From: Sipunculus nudus | Lineage: Eukaryota; Annelida; Sipuncula; Golfingiida; Sipunculidae | Assembly: GCA_026874595.1 (NCBI GenBank) | Contig: CM049322.1 | Span: 41,408,840-41,472,839, forward strand | DNA: 64,000 bases | Direction: 5' to 3' | Shown here: positions 1 through 11,900 of the stretch, in pieces | How positions within the stretch are numbered: the first letter of the stretch is position 1 | How the letters are laid out: each line of letters opens with the position of its first letter | Translations under genes and position numbers: made by a program | Notes under the pieces: generated by a model | What the model saw: only the letters and a program-made list of their open reading frames with translations | What the model was told of the DNA's origin: nothing | Databases searched by the model: none

Positions 1-2852
1 AGTTTGTGACCTTTGGCCTTTGTATGGCTGGCTATATTAAATTATACAAATTTGCAGCCCTTAATGTTTTTAATATCTTTATACCACAACTTTAACGACA
101 GTATATTACTATTCAGATTACACACATTTATATAGTTATTTGCTTATGTTCCTAATTTAATTAATATCTAATTGTTCTTTGGTATAGTTGGTATAACTAT
201 CTCTCAGGAAGTTAATGATACCATATATAATCTAGAAATGATTTTTATAAATTAGTTGGCCTTCTGGTTCTTGTGGTTTAAATGTTGGGTTACCTTGTGT
301 AACTGTGTTTCAAGAAGGTATGATAATTTGATATTTGTATGATCAAGAACACATGTATGTAGTATATATGAAATATGTTCACAAGTCATAAATAAACCCC
401 TATTCAGTACCTTGTTTACTGATATAGCTGCTGTTATGAACTGGGTCCCTGTACCTTGACAATCAACAATAAACTGTGGTTGCCTTTTTTTGCGAGGGTT
501 TTAATTTTACAATATTCATGGATGGGAAATAATTGGGAATATGAAACCCTTGGGAATAAGATGCCCCATCAATTAAGATGAAGAAGAGGGGATGATGCAT
601 CTGCACAAATAGATAAAACCTCTGAAAACATGGTTTGTTTATCAGCAGTCTAATCTGTGCATGGTATTGGAATCAGCCCATGCAAACATGCATTAATTAT
701 CATGATAGTAAAGTATGTGGTCACAAACTGGTAATCAATGGGAACGCATACACTGTGACACTGTCATCATAGGACTGTAAAAGAAATTGTGAGGTATCTT
801 GAAATTATTCTTTATTGTATAATAAATTAAATGACTGCTGTACTTAGATTTACTAGTTGCTGGTGCAATTGCAAAAATGAAACCCTCGCAAAACATTCCA
901 AAATTAAGAAAACGCAAAATTTCAGCCTCTTAATTATAAAGGCAACCACAGTATTCATATGATTGTATATATACATTATATATATAACTTGTAAAGATAA
1001 CCAACATAAACCCCTGATAAATGAGAAGCTAACTTCAATATCTCTTTGATTTTCAATTCTCATTTTATCAGATAGCGATAAGGCCTCGAGTGAAGGGCTT
1101 GGGCTGGAAGGTTTGTTATGTGTTTCACCACTCAGGAACTGTATTATGTCTATGATTTTATAGATAGATACACTTATGTGTACCTTTTTCACATTTCAGT
1201 GGTAGTCTCACAGGAAAAGTATTTAGTATAAATGTACCTCACATGTTCCCAGCAATATACCAGAATACGTTGTTGCATTTAACATTTTGGTTAATTTGAA
1301 CCATATATCACATTTTGCAGTTAAAAATATAAAAATAGATTTCACATTTTAAGTTCTGATCCAAAATACATATTATAGGAGTCACATTCACTGGTTATTA
1401 AGTACTGCATATGGATACTTAATTCTTTATGAATTGTAAATGTTTTGTATCCACTAATAATTATTTCTGAACCTAATTACTAAAAAAAAAACTGTAAAAC
1501 ATCAGTCACTTTGTATATAAGGAAATGACAGATGGCTACATGCTTATAACCGTAATTAAGCCAAAAAATTAGAGTAGTAAGTCATTTTAATAAATGGTCA
1601 TCTTTCAACAATTAGATGAACACATGCAGATCATTTATCTATGTATGAAATATGCCAACCTGATGTTGTTAGTTAGTAATGGTGGGAGTCGGTTCCTTTT
1701 TCATAATCAATCATCGGTTTGAGCAAACCTATTGATGATCGATTAATAATCAGTTCAGGTAAGTATAAAGAAACCTACAGTTATCCGTGAAACTTTACTT
1801 TCTTAACCAAACGCAAAAAAAAAAGTTTTTGCCTTTTTTATATTTTCCTATCATTGGTAAAATATGCTTTTAAAAGTTTCATTTTAATTATTTATAATAA
1901 TCAAGAATTAAACGACAATCCAGGACATCTACTTGCTGCATAGACCCGGATAATTTATTAAGCATTTTAACGCCATATAGCCAATATTGTGCAGTGTACA
2001 TCTCTTTACAAAATCCCCGCTAATTCTGCAGCTCCCTGCCAGTTCACAGAGGTTTTATTACCTCCTCCGTTCTCGCATCTACCGTGTCATACTCAGTATT
2101 ATAAAGAAGTTATTTGGGAACACAGACTTATTATCATGATTATGATGTAATCGATAGTTGCCTTTGGTAAACAAGCACTTGAAAGTGGCAGCAAACCGAC
2201 TGACTTTTGATAAAACTGGATGATCGGCCCACCACTATTAGTTAGGCACTTGGTTCATACCTGTAGTTTATTATTTTTTTAGAGTGCATGCAAATTTTCT
2301 CCGAACACCAGTTTGACAGACCATTGGAGTAAACCTTGCACACAGAACATTTGTTTCGGAGACTTAGTGATACAATAATAACGAGGCACTAGGTATACTG
2401 AAAGTATAGTTTCATGGTCCTCAATGTTAATCTTATCAGTGCAGGTATCATATAATTTTAATCAGTATTTGAGAAAGTTGGTACAAATGAAATTTTGAAT
2501 TGGGTATAATTCATTACACAATGTCTCAGATTTATCTGAAGGACTAAAAGTCATACAAGGTAGAAACGCTATTGCAGAATGAACTATATAAAGCCTAAAA
2601 TTTCAGCTGAAGTTTGTGGTGGATGTATAGAAATGTTTCAGCTTGTTCACATATTCTGTATCAACAGAGCTCAGCAGTTAAATTTACATTCATCATATGA
2701 TAATAATTTCTGGTGTCTTAATCCAAAAGGAAAGCTCACCAATTTAAAAAAATATAATAAATGCACCCCTGGTTATTGTTCTTTGTGAAATTTCAGTTTG
2801 TGTGAATTTCACTCACATGTTAATTTTTGTGTTTTTTTTTATGGATTGACAG
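1..2852. other. Intronic sequence of CFAP44, no exon recognised
   Basis: AT-rich sequence upstream of the first recognisable CFAP44 exon. I find no open frame fitting the missing WD40 part, so this is most likely one large intron. It contains the inverted-repeat element at 474-951 and an AT-rich patch near 1690-1755 resembling one near 29281-29350. An undetected short exon cannot be excluded. Confidence 0.6.
474..951. mobile_element. MITE-like element with CTGTGGTTGCC ends
   Basis: The left end reads CTGTGGTTGCCTTTT (474-488) and the right end is its inverse, AAAGGCAACCACAG (938-951), with further matching sequence inside (GCGAGGGTTT against AAACCCTCGC). A fragment of the same right end lies at 21308-21340. 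No coding capacity; class unknown. Confidence 0.6.
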
Positions 2853-2959
2853 AAGAGAAGAAGGAAGAGGAAGAACCCTGGGAACCGTACATCCCCGAGG
2901 AGCCGAGTCCAATCCTATACGCCTCGTTTTCCGAAGAAGGCAAAGCATGGCTGTCTATG
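2853..2959 (+). CDS. CFAP44: CFAP44 visible exon 1
   Basis: Acceptor AG at 2851-2852, donor GTATGT at 2960. It starts two bases before a codon boundary, so an earlier exon ends in phase 1. It encodes an acidic EKKEEEE run, then the Pro/Glu-rich segment WEPYIPEEPSP and the start of a WD-type beta strand ending WLSM. Confidence 0.88.
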
Positions 2960-5900
2960 GTATGTTATCAGTATGCCATGACAACTGACAAAGCGACTCT
3001 TTGCATTTTATCATTATAAGACAGTCATATGATAGCAAGATTTATTACCATACAATGAAACAATTAAATCAAACTGATTTGTTTAATTTGTATGTTAGGC
3101 AAAAAAAAATTGTTTGTTTGTCAGGCACATTTTTTTCAGAAATTGATGTGGGCGGGTGATTTTTTAAAACTTTTTTGTGTTTCAATAAAAATGTCACATG
3201 ATCAGGGAAAAGTATGATAATAACATATTTATTTTTGGTAACAAGTAAAAGCACTACAAATTAAACAAAGGAAATTTTTTTTTTCAAATTGTATTAATTT
3301 TTCTTCTTGAAAGAAATGTCTAAGCAGCTGGAGCTCAAAATTGGTAAGTTTTTATTGAAAATAAAAATTTTTGATGTGGGGGATTAAAATTGATGCGGGT
3401 GGTGCCTGAGAACCATACTTTCTATTTATGCCTTATCCTTTAAAATTTGACACTGATCATTCCCTTTGGCACAAATCCCATGTAACCCTACAAATTGTTG
3501 GCCTGAGTATCCCAGGATTCTCAACGTTTTACATATTCAAAGAAATGTTAGTGTATGCTGCTTCATGTATATGTTTAATTGACTAAAGAAACTAACTTTG
3601 TTATACAGTGTTTAACATTTATGAACAGGGAGAATTTGATGCTGGATACCTGTATGAGGTGGAGTTCAAGGATACTGAGGAGCTACAGGCGATGCCGGAG
3701 GATAAGAAATACGAACCAGTACGATCAGTTCCTGTTCAGAGCCCGTCTGACATTCCCATTGGGACCATGTGCTTCAGGTACGTACTCTAAACCTGACCAG
3801 CGTAACACTGAACCTACTAAATGCTGTAAAAATTTCTGTTAGAATTTGCAAACCCTGAAAAGGGTTAACACACCTTTTGAATATTGACATTCAACCTTTC
3901 AAATGATGCAAAGTAATGTTTGAAATGAGTACACAGGTGGCATCCAGACTTGTATAAGTTGTATGATAATATGCATTTACAGCATATTTATCAGATGAAC
4001 TCCTTGCCAATACTATTCAACATTTTATGCTTAGTGTCAAGGCGGCAGACACTGCATCCTAATGTATTTTAAACTTTGTGCTTTGAATTCAAGGTTTCTT
4101 TTTCAATTTGTTACCTTGCAATGAAAGTCCTTTTAAACCAGAAACAGATTGACTGTCCATTACATCGTACCATTATTAAGGGTACCCTTATATTAGATAT
4201 GCTTCAGGTTGTCATGTGTACAGTGGAATTAGTGACCTTATAGTTATACAGACAAAACACATATCGCCCCCCCCCCCAAACTGTAATTTGGAGGATTTAT
4301 TACACAGGGGAACCTGCCTGAAAGACCACCTTTCTTATAAGACCACTGGTTTATTAAAAACAATCATACTCGACTTGTAGTGATAATTAAACATACCTAT
4401 CAAAGGTGTTTTGATTTATTTAAGTTCTCTACTAGAAAACCATGTATCTGACATATTTGTCATGACTTTGAAACTTGTATGCTAAAAACGGAACTGTGTG
4501 TAAAATAGGATTATTGGCATATACCATAAACTTTGCAATTTTGAATGGCTATTTCGTCATTTTCATACTAGGTTAGTATGTGCTTTAGAAAACAACAACA
4601 AGGACAAACGGGCATTTTAGACCACGCATTATTCGGCCCATTTATAACTTTCATACAATTAGGACAGACCTGTATAGATATGAATTGTCCCAATGGATCT
4701 TTCACGAGTGCAGAACACTAGGTTATATTGGTGTTGCGAGTGCAAAGCCCTGGATTGAGCCTCTTTAAAACCACCCTTTAGTCTGAATGTATACACACTA
4801 GTTATAAATGACCTGTCTAATAAGACCATCTGTGATCTAAGGCCAGACCCACAGTTTGTCTTATTACACAGGTTTCACTGTATATGCACTTGTTATCCAT
4901 GTTCATGTATAAACCTGAAGTTGATTAAATTCTGTTGATGCATCATATGATTTGACTTTTTATAATTTACATCTCCAGCAAGGACAACAAGTATCTGTTC
5001 ATGGGGATGCAAAACGGACAAGTCCGTGTACACAAAATGGAGGAAGATAGCCTTGCAGATTTGGGTCCATACTGGGAGCTTGGTTTCCATGACAACCACT
5101 ATGGCCACATCAACCACATTGCCCTGAGCCATGACAACAAGTTCCTGTTCACTGCCGGTGCTGACGGTAACTTTTTCGTTTACGAGGTCATGGACAATGA
5201 GCTTGTGGAGAAGAAGATACAGGAAGCCAAGGCAAAGATCCCCTCAGCCAGGGTAAGTGTTTGTGACGGTCAATACACAGGTTTAAAAAAATTCTTAATA
5301 ACATCCTACTATGATTTTGAGAATTTGGGCATGTTCCAAAAAAAGTGTTATTCTCAACTACACTGTCCTTGGAGAACTTTTGTGATGCATCCCCATGCCC
5401 TTATGGCTGCCTATAACAGCTAGGTGCATTTCTCTCAGTTTCTTGAATTCTCTCAGTGAAACAGTGACAGTTAAGTATAGAAGCTTGTGTATCTCCATTT
5501 CTGACATTTCTTAGCTGAACCTAATGAAGCAGACCTCACCATGATCAATCAGTGGTGAACAGGCATTTGGACAGCATAAAATTAAAAAAAAAATATATCA
5601 ACACAGTGTTAATATTTTATGAGATTGTTCATACATATGGTAAAATCAAATCATATGCAATAGTCAATTTGTTGATCAGGCTTCAATATGGTGAAATCTG
5701 TGTAGAGACAAAGTGATTCACTGTATGACAGTTTTAATGACAGTCAAGTTATTACTCCTTGATTATTCATAAAACAGTGTATTTAAAATTTGAAGGCTAT
5801 AGAGATAGTGCCACCAAGAATACTATTGAATTAAAGGGTGTTCCTGAGTAAGAAGGCATGCTGAGTACTTGTATATTATATCAAGCATCTAAATGTTTCC

Positions 5901-8900
5901 TTACCTTTGCCCCACCATTAAATACCTATAAATATTTCCAGAAAGAAGACCTGGATAAAAAAGCTGATGATATTGATGATCCTAATGCTTACAGGTAAAG
6001 GACTTTTTTTTTATACAATACTTTATATATACCGGTCTATGACGGGACACATTATGGTAAACCCAAGATAGGTCCTTCTGTCTGTTAATTTTTGGTGTCG
6101 CCAGGATAACTTACCAGGGATTTGATGGATTTTCACAAAACTCACCATAACTTCTTATCAATAGATTATCTCGCCCAAGTTCGATTATAGCCTCCACACA
6201 TTTAATGAGGTCAAAGGTTACTAAGCTTGTGTTTGGTGTCACCACAGTAACTTACCAAGAATACGATTGATTTTAATTAAACTCTTATATCTTGCCCAAG
6301 AACAATTTCTCGCAAAATCTGTGCATATTTAATGAGGTCAGGGATTACCATACTTTTGTGGTATTTTGATGACTCGGCAAAAATCTGTGGGATTTTCATG
6401 AAATTCATAAATTTAAACCAATAGAGTTTCTCCACTGAATTAAATACTCAGCAAAGTAAAGCCTATTTAATGAGGTCAGAGGTCACAAGACATATGACAG
6501 GAGTATTAAGCACCCTTGCCATGCTAGTTTTTAAAAGTTTCTAAATTTCAGACGTAGAACAGTTGTTTCTCATGTAAGAATTGGTGGATAATGGAGAACT
6601 ACAGTGCAGAAAAATTAGGCCAAAAAAAATAAAAGGTCTGGTTCTTAGGCACCGCCCGCATCAATTCTATATCAAAAATTTTTATTTTGATTTTCAATAG
6701 AAACTTACCAAATTTGAGCTCCAGCCACTCAGACATTTCTTTCAAGAAGATAAAATCATACAATATTTTGGTAAGATATCCTTTATTATGTAGTGCTTTT
6801 TACTTGTTTAGCAAAATAAATCTGTTATTATCATGCTTTTATCTTACCAATTAAGATTTTAATGAAAGATACAAACAAAAATAAAAATATAAAAACCGTC
6901 TGCTCATATTGATTTCTGAAAAAAAGTGCCCGAGAACAAAACCTTTTTTTTGGCCTTACCTATCCAGTATATTTCCCCAAAAGTACAGTACATTTAGATG
7001 GTTGACAATATCATTTCACACTCTTGGTCTCTTTCAGTCTGGTGGTTTTGCTTTCTTTTGCATCTTACACATGTAGATTAAAATATAGAAATTATATGTC
7101 CTTAGGAAACAGTTATGAATTTGTTGCTTATCATGTATAAGTTTACACTCACAGTCTAAACTAGAAATAAAATAAATGCACCAACCATTTATGAATGATA
7201 CTTTTTTGGTCTTCAGTATTGAAGATGCCAAACAGAAAACGGAGTATGATAAGATGATGAGAGCTGCTGAAGCTAAGAAAGCTGGGGTCAGGAGTACAAT
7301 TAAGCAGCTGAGATATCAGTTCAAGAAACTCCTTGAGAAAAATGCAGAGCTTCCTTCACATCTCCAACTCGGCAGAGAGGTAGGTATTGCTTGCCAAATG
7401 TGGGATTTCTCAAACAGGTAAAATACAACAACATTAAATACAATCAACAAAAATGGCCAAAAGATTTTTCCAAATTATTAATATAGCACTTGAAAGATAC
7501 AAAGAGGTGTGGGCTGCTGAGCTTTGCTCATGCTAAACTTAATCTGTTTCTTTATTACAGTGGGACACTATAGGTAATAACTAAGATACTTGTCTGAGGG
7601 CGAGGACTTCTCATATTTGACCTCCCACCTGTTTGGTCAGCTTGTAGGCAAGAAAAGTCTCTCCCACTCTCTCACCCATAGGGCAGCCTGGTTTATCATA
7701 GGGGTGCCAGTGGGTCAGACTACTTCTAGTGAAGGAGGGATATTATATTATAAGAGTATATGGAATGTCCTGCAGTATATCAGACTGATAGAGGTGTTGA
7801 AATTTTGCATAAATCAATTTTCTGACCCATAATAAATCATGTTTCACCATCAGACAGGAATATTAGAATTTAGGTTAAGTTGGTACTTAATTGAGGACCC
7901 AAAATGTCCCAGTTATTTCTAGTAAAAAATGGATAAGTTGAAAATAGCTAAACCCCAGGCAATTATAAGACAGTTCTTTTATATTTTATGCTACCATCTG
8001 ATGGTGTATATAATCTGCATAACACCAACCTAATTTTGACTAAATTAAAATAAGTAACTTGGTATCAAAGAAATTTATCATATACAGTACTGTTTATGCA
8101 CATTAACATAAAAAATACTCTCTTGAGTTTTACCAGCTGAGGGACATATATGATCTGTAATAACTGAAAGCTCTGTTTTCTCTATTTCTTAACTGGACCT
8201 TCAAAAAACTAGACAGTGACATGCATTTCTATGTTCACAGGAGTTTGAGATGGAGGCTGAAATCAAGAAAGAGCTGGAGCGACAGATGCAGGAGAAATTG
8301 GACCAAGTGAGCAGAGAGATGGCATGGGAGGAGGAAAAACACACCATAGCACTCCAGAAACTAAAGGCCAGGTCAGTATACATTAATGATACACTAGCAT
8401 ATTACTTGTGTTTGTGGTGTGACACACCCACATTATTTCACTGGTCTACTGGTTCTCAGTGGGCTAAGTTCACCCTGTGGGTACACACAGTTTGTGCAGC
8501 TTCTGATAGACCTTTAGCAAAATTATGTCAAAGCACTCTTGATTTATGTGAAAATATAAAAAAATGACCCCCTTAGGACACACTTGGCATCAATCCCAGC
8601 ACTTAAAAAAAAACAGGTTTTCAGGAATGTTGCTACAGAGGAGTCACATCACAGTGTTTAAGTGCCACCATCGACAGTAATAATATAGATTTTACAAGAT
8701 CTGATGAATTTTTTTTCATAATGTTATTTTAGAACTAGACTCTGTGATAATTCTTGTTAGCATACAAAATATTTTCACATTGCTGCAAATATTTGGTATA
8801 CACAGTTAACCCTGTCTAAAGGACTGCTTGTTTAATAAGACCACCCTTGAATGAACCAAAAAGAGTCACATTGGTAATAACTGACCTCTCTATAATTAGA

Positions 8901-11900
8901 CCACCTGTGAATTAAGACCACTTTGGTCCAGTCCCACGACCAAAGTAAATGGTAATTGTCTGTCAGAATGATAAAATCTGTTGATTTTTTAATGGAGATT
9001 AAAAGGAAAAGTGTGATTGTCACACCATGAATATGCAGTGGTATAAAACATAGTCATATAAAAGACTAAATGGTTGACTGGTTCACTTATTATCTTTTGA
9101 GACAATGCTATGTAATGACGTGGGTGAGTTGGTCTCTAGCTTAGTATCAGTGTCATTGATTGATTTCCTTGTTTTTCTAGGTTTAAAGATGTGATTGAGT
9201 GTGACCGCATCGTTGTTAAGGCTTTTCTGACTCAACACGAAGTCAGCAGTTTCCGAGCCGCTAAACTGCCGGATGACTTCTTCACCGTGAAAGAGGAGCT
9301 TGAGCGCCGGAGGACGACAAACCTCACCAAAGACGACCTGAGTAGAGATCCAACCGGAATGAGCAGAGGTATGCTGCTTTGTGTACATATATAAGACGTC
9401 CTTTAAACCTTTTCATCTATTAATTTTCAATTAATAGGCTTAATATTCTGTTGGTGGCTTTGTTTATTCAATGGGAATGAACTTGAAGGCAAAAACTTGA
9501 TATGTAATTAGTAAAAGTTACAGCATTTCAGAAGGATGGGCCTTCTTTGATTTTCATTGTTTGTTCTATCTGGCCAGCCATGTGTCTGTCCAGTGGTCAG
9601 TTTGACTTTAAGGGTGATTTATTCAAAATTCAGAAATTAAAATGAAACCAGAATATGCTATTGTAAAGCTGAGATTCATTGGTAAACATGTGTGGGCTTA
9701 TTTTGTTTAGCTTAGGGATTATTTAAAAGAAAACCCAGTAAGGTAGTATCTCCTGATTCATAAATATGTACATTTGTACCATACCATGATATTTTCTATA
9801 TGACCATGACCTTTTGTTAGACCTTGACCTCTGTCCTATGACCTCTGCAGGAGCTGGAGCTGCGGGAGAAGGAGAGGGAGAGCAGGCAGCCCAGCAGCAG
9901 GACGAGGAGACCAAGATCACCACTACACTGAAGGGCAGCATGGGAGAGCGCATCATGAAAGCTCTCCACAAAGTGGAGGAAAAAAAGAAGAAGAGGGCTG
10001 CCAGAAGGGCTCAGGTAAAGTATAAGTGATGTCGATGACTAATTTGATGCAGTGGTTTGTAAACAGGAAAATTCACTCTGACATACACCCATATGAAAAC
10101 TGGCTTATGAAGAAAACATGAATGTTGATACTAGTACAATGCTTGTCTCTGCTGTTGGGGCCAGTGACTGTGTGGCCCACTCGGGGCTATGTGGGTGCTG
10201 TGGCTTTCCTCAATCACCAGTGTGGGTAAAATGGTGGCCGCCTTTTGCGGCCCCCTGCTTGGCCTGGTGGCATCAGGTCTTTTGGCTCATTCAAAATTAT
10301 GCTTAAGGAGCGCGCAGGGGTGTAGTCTTGACTAAAGCAACCTGTAGCTGCTCGATAAAGCTAAAACATCTTCAGTCAGCCATTTGAACTATGTTCCAAA
10401 CTACCCCTGAACTTATATTGAACAGCTTTAATTGTGATCTTTCCAGCTGTTTAAAGTAAAATTCTGAAAGAAAACTAGAACTGCCAGTATTCACCACCTG
10501 ACATTTCTTTTTGTGTGAAGGTATAAGCGTGTGCATATGAATGCATGTGTGACATATTGATATTGACAGTTAGGGGAGATCTTACAAAAAACATAGAGCA
10601 TAAAATGGAGCAAAATGAATCCCTATTAATTATTTATACATTGGTAAATAATAGAGAAATCTTGCAGACTACCATATAAGATATATTCCCCTTGAATTAA
10701 GAAGCATGTGTTACATCTAAACAAGTGTCCCCACTCCCCTCCCCCCCCCCCCCCCCCTTGTGAGTGATACATTTGTAGTGACTTGACTAAAAATTATGCT
10801 TTTCAGTGGGAAGAACTGTATGGTTCTAAACCAGATGATGATTATGAAGATCCAGCAGATGTCGCCGCTATCAAGGATGCTCACGAGAACATGGGAGACT
10901 ACAAACTGAAGAGTGCTGACAACTACGTCGTGCCCGACCACATGAGAATGAACGCGGAGAAAGCCAGAGCCAGGCTGCTTGTACTGAAGGAGCTGGTAAG
11001 TACATTGTACCTGCATATTAAAATAAGTACCATTCAAGTGGTACTGAGTTTATCAATATTATAATTGATGGTGGGGGCATTAAATCCATGTCATGCAGCT
11101 CCCTCTGTGCCCATGCCTTGACAATACCTATGTCTAGTTGTGAAGTGTCAGGAACGATGCCAAATGTGTCCTAAGGGGGGATTTCATTTTCCACATTTAC
11201 CCATTTCTCCTGAGGAATTTGTCATTATTTTGTGGAGTGGTCTGTCACAGCATCATCTATCAGAAATTTGTAATGGCAGCTGTATGTATTCATATGGGTA
11301 AGCTGTATGTGGGTAACTTTGCCAGAATCACGCATGCTTGTACTGATGCGAAATTGGGAAATATGCTAGTCGATAATAGTATAAACACCTGCATGCAAAG
11401 ACTGTATAAATCAATACTTACTTACACTGAATTTATCCCACCAAACAAAGTTAAATCTATTAAAGCCACCATATTTTTTCCTATATTACTAACACTTTAG
11501 CTGTCACTTTTATGTATTTAAGATTTTATCAGTATTTGTTTTTCTCAGTTTGAAATGATTTTTTTATGATTCTTTTAATACCTGTATCTTTGTGCTCTTT
11601 ATAATGTCATTTTCCCAACATTTTTTAATTTTTTTTGTTCTTGCACACATGTTTATGTACTTCTGTAGTTATTATGTTAACCGTCTCTGATTTTTCTGTT
11701 TAATATTTGTTGTTTTAGTTGTATGCATGTTTATTGTAACACTAGTTATATCCATAAAGTTAAAAATTGAGATTTCATATAATTTTCATGCCTTTAGTTC
11801 ACATTCTTGCCATCAATATTATAAACATTCCTGATTTATCCAAATTCTTTGAAGAGTCAACTTGGTGAATGTACCGTAAAAGTCGTTGCAGAAGTCGCGA

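Noticed and set aside
1690-1755. AT-rich patch similar to one near 29281-29350 ('ttcataatcaat')
   Set aside because: Similarity is short and low-complexity; not enough to call a repeat family.
3608-3628. Longer start of CFAP44 visible exon 2 at the upstream AG (3607-3608)
   Set aside because: Starting at 3609 puts the exon out of frame with the preceding exon; the CAG at 3626-3628 restores the conserved reading.
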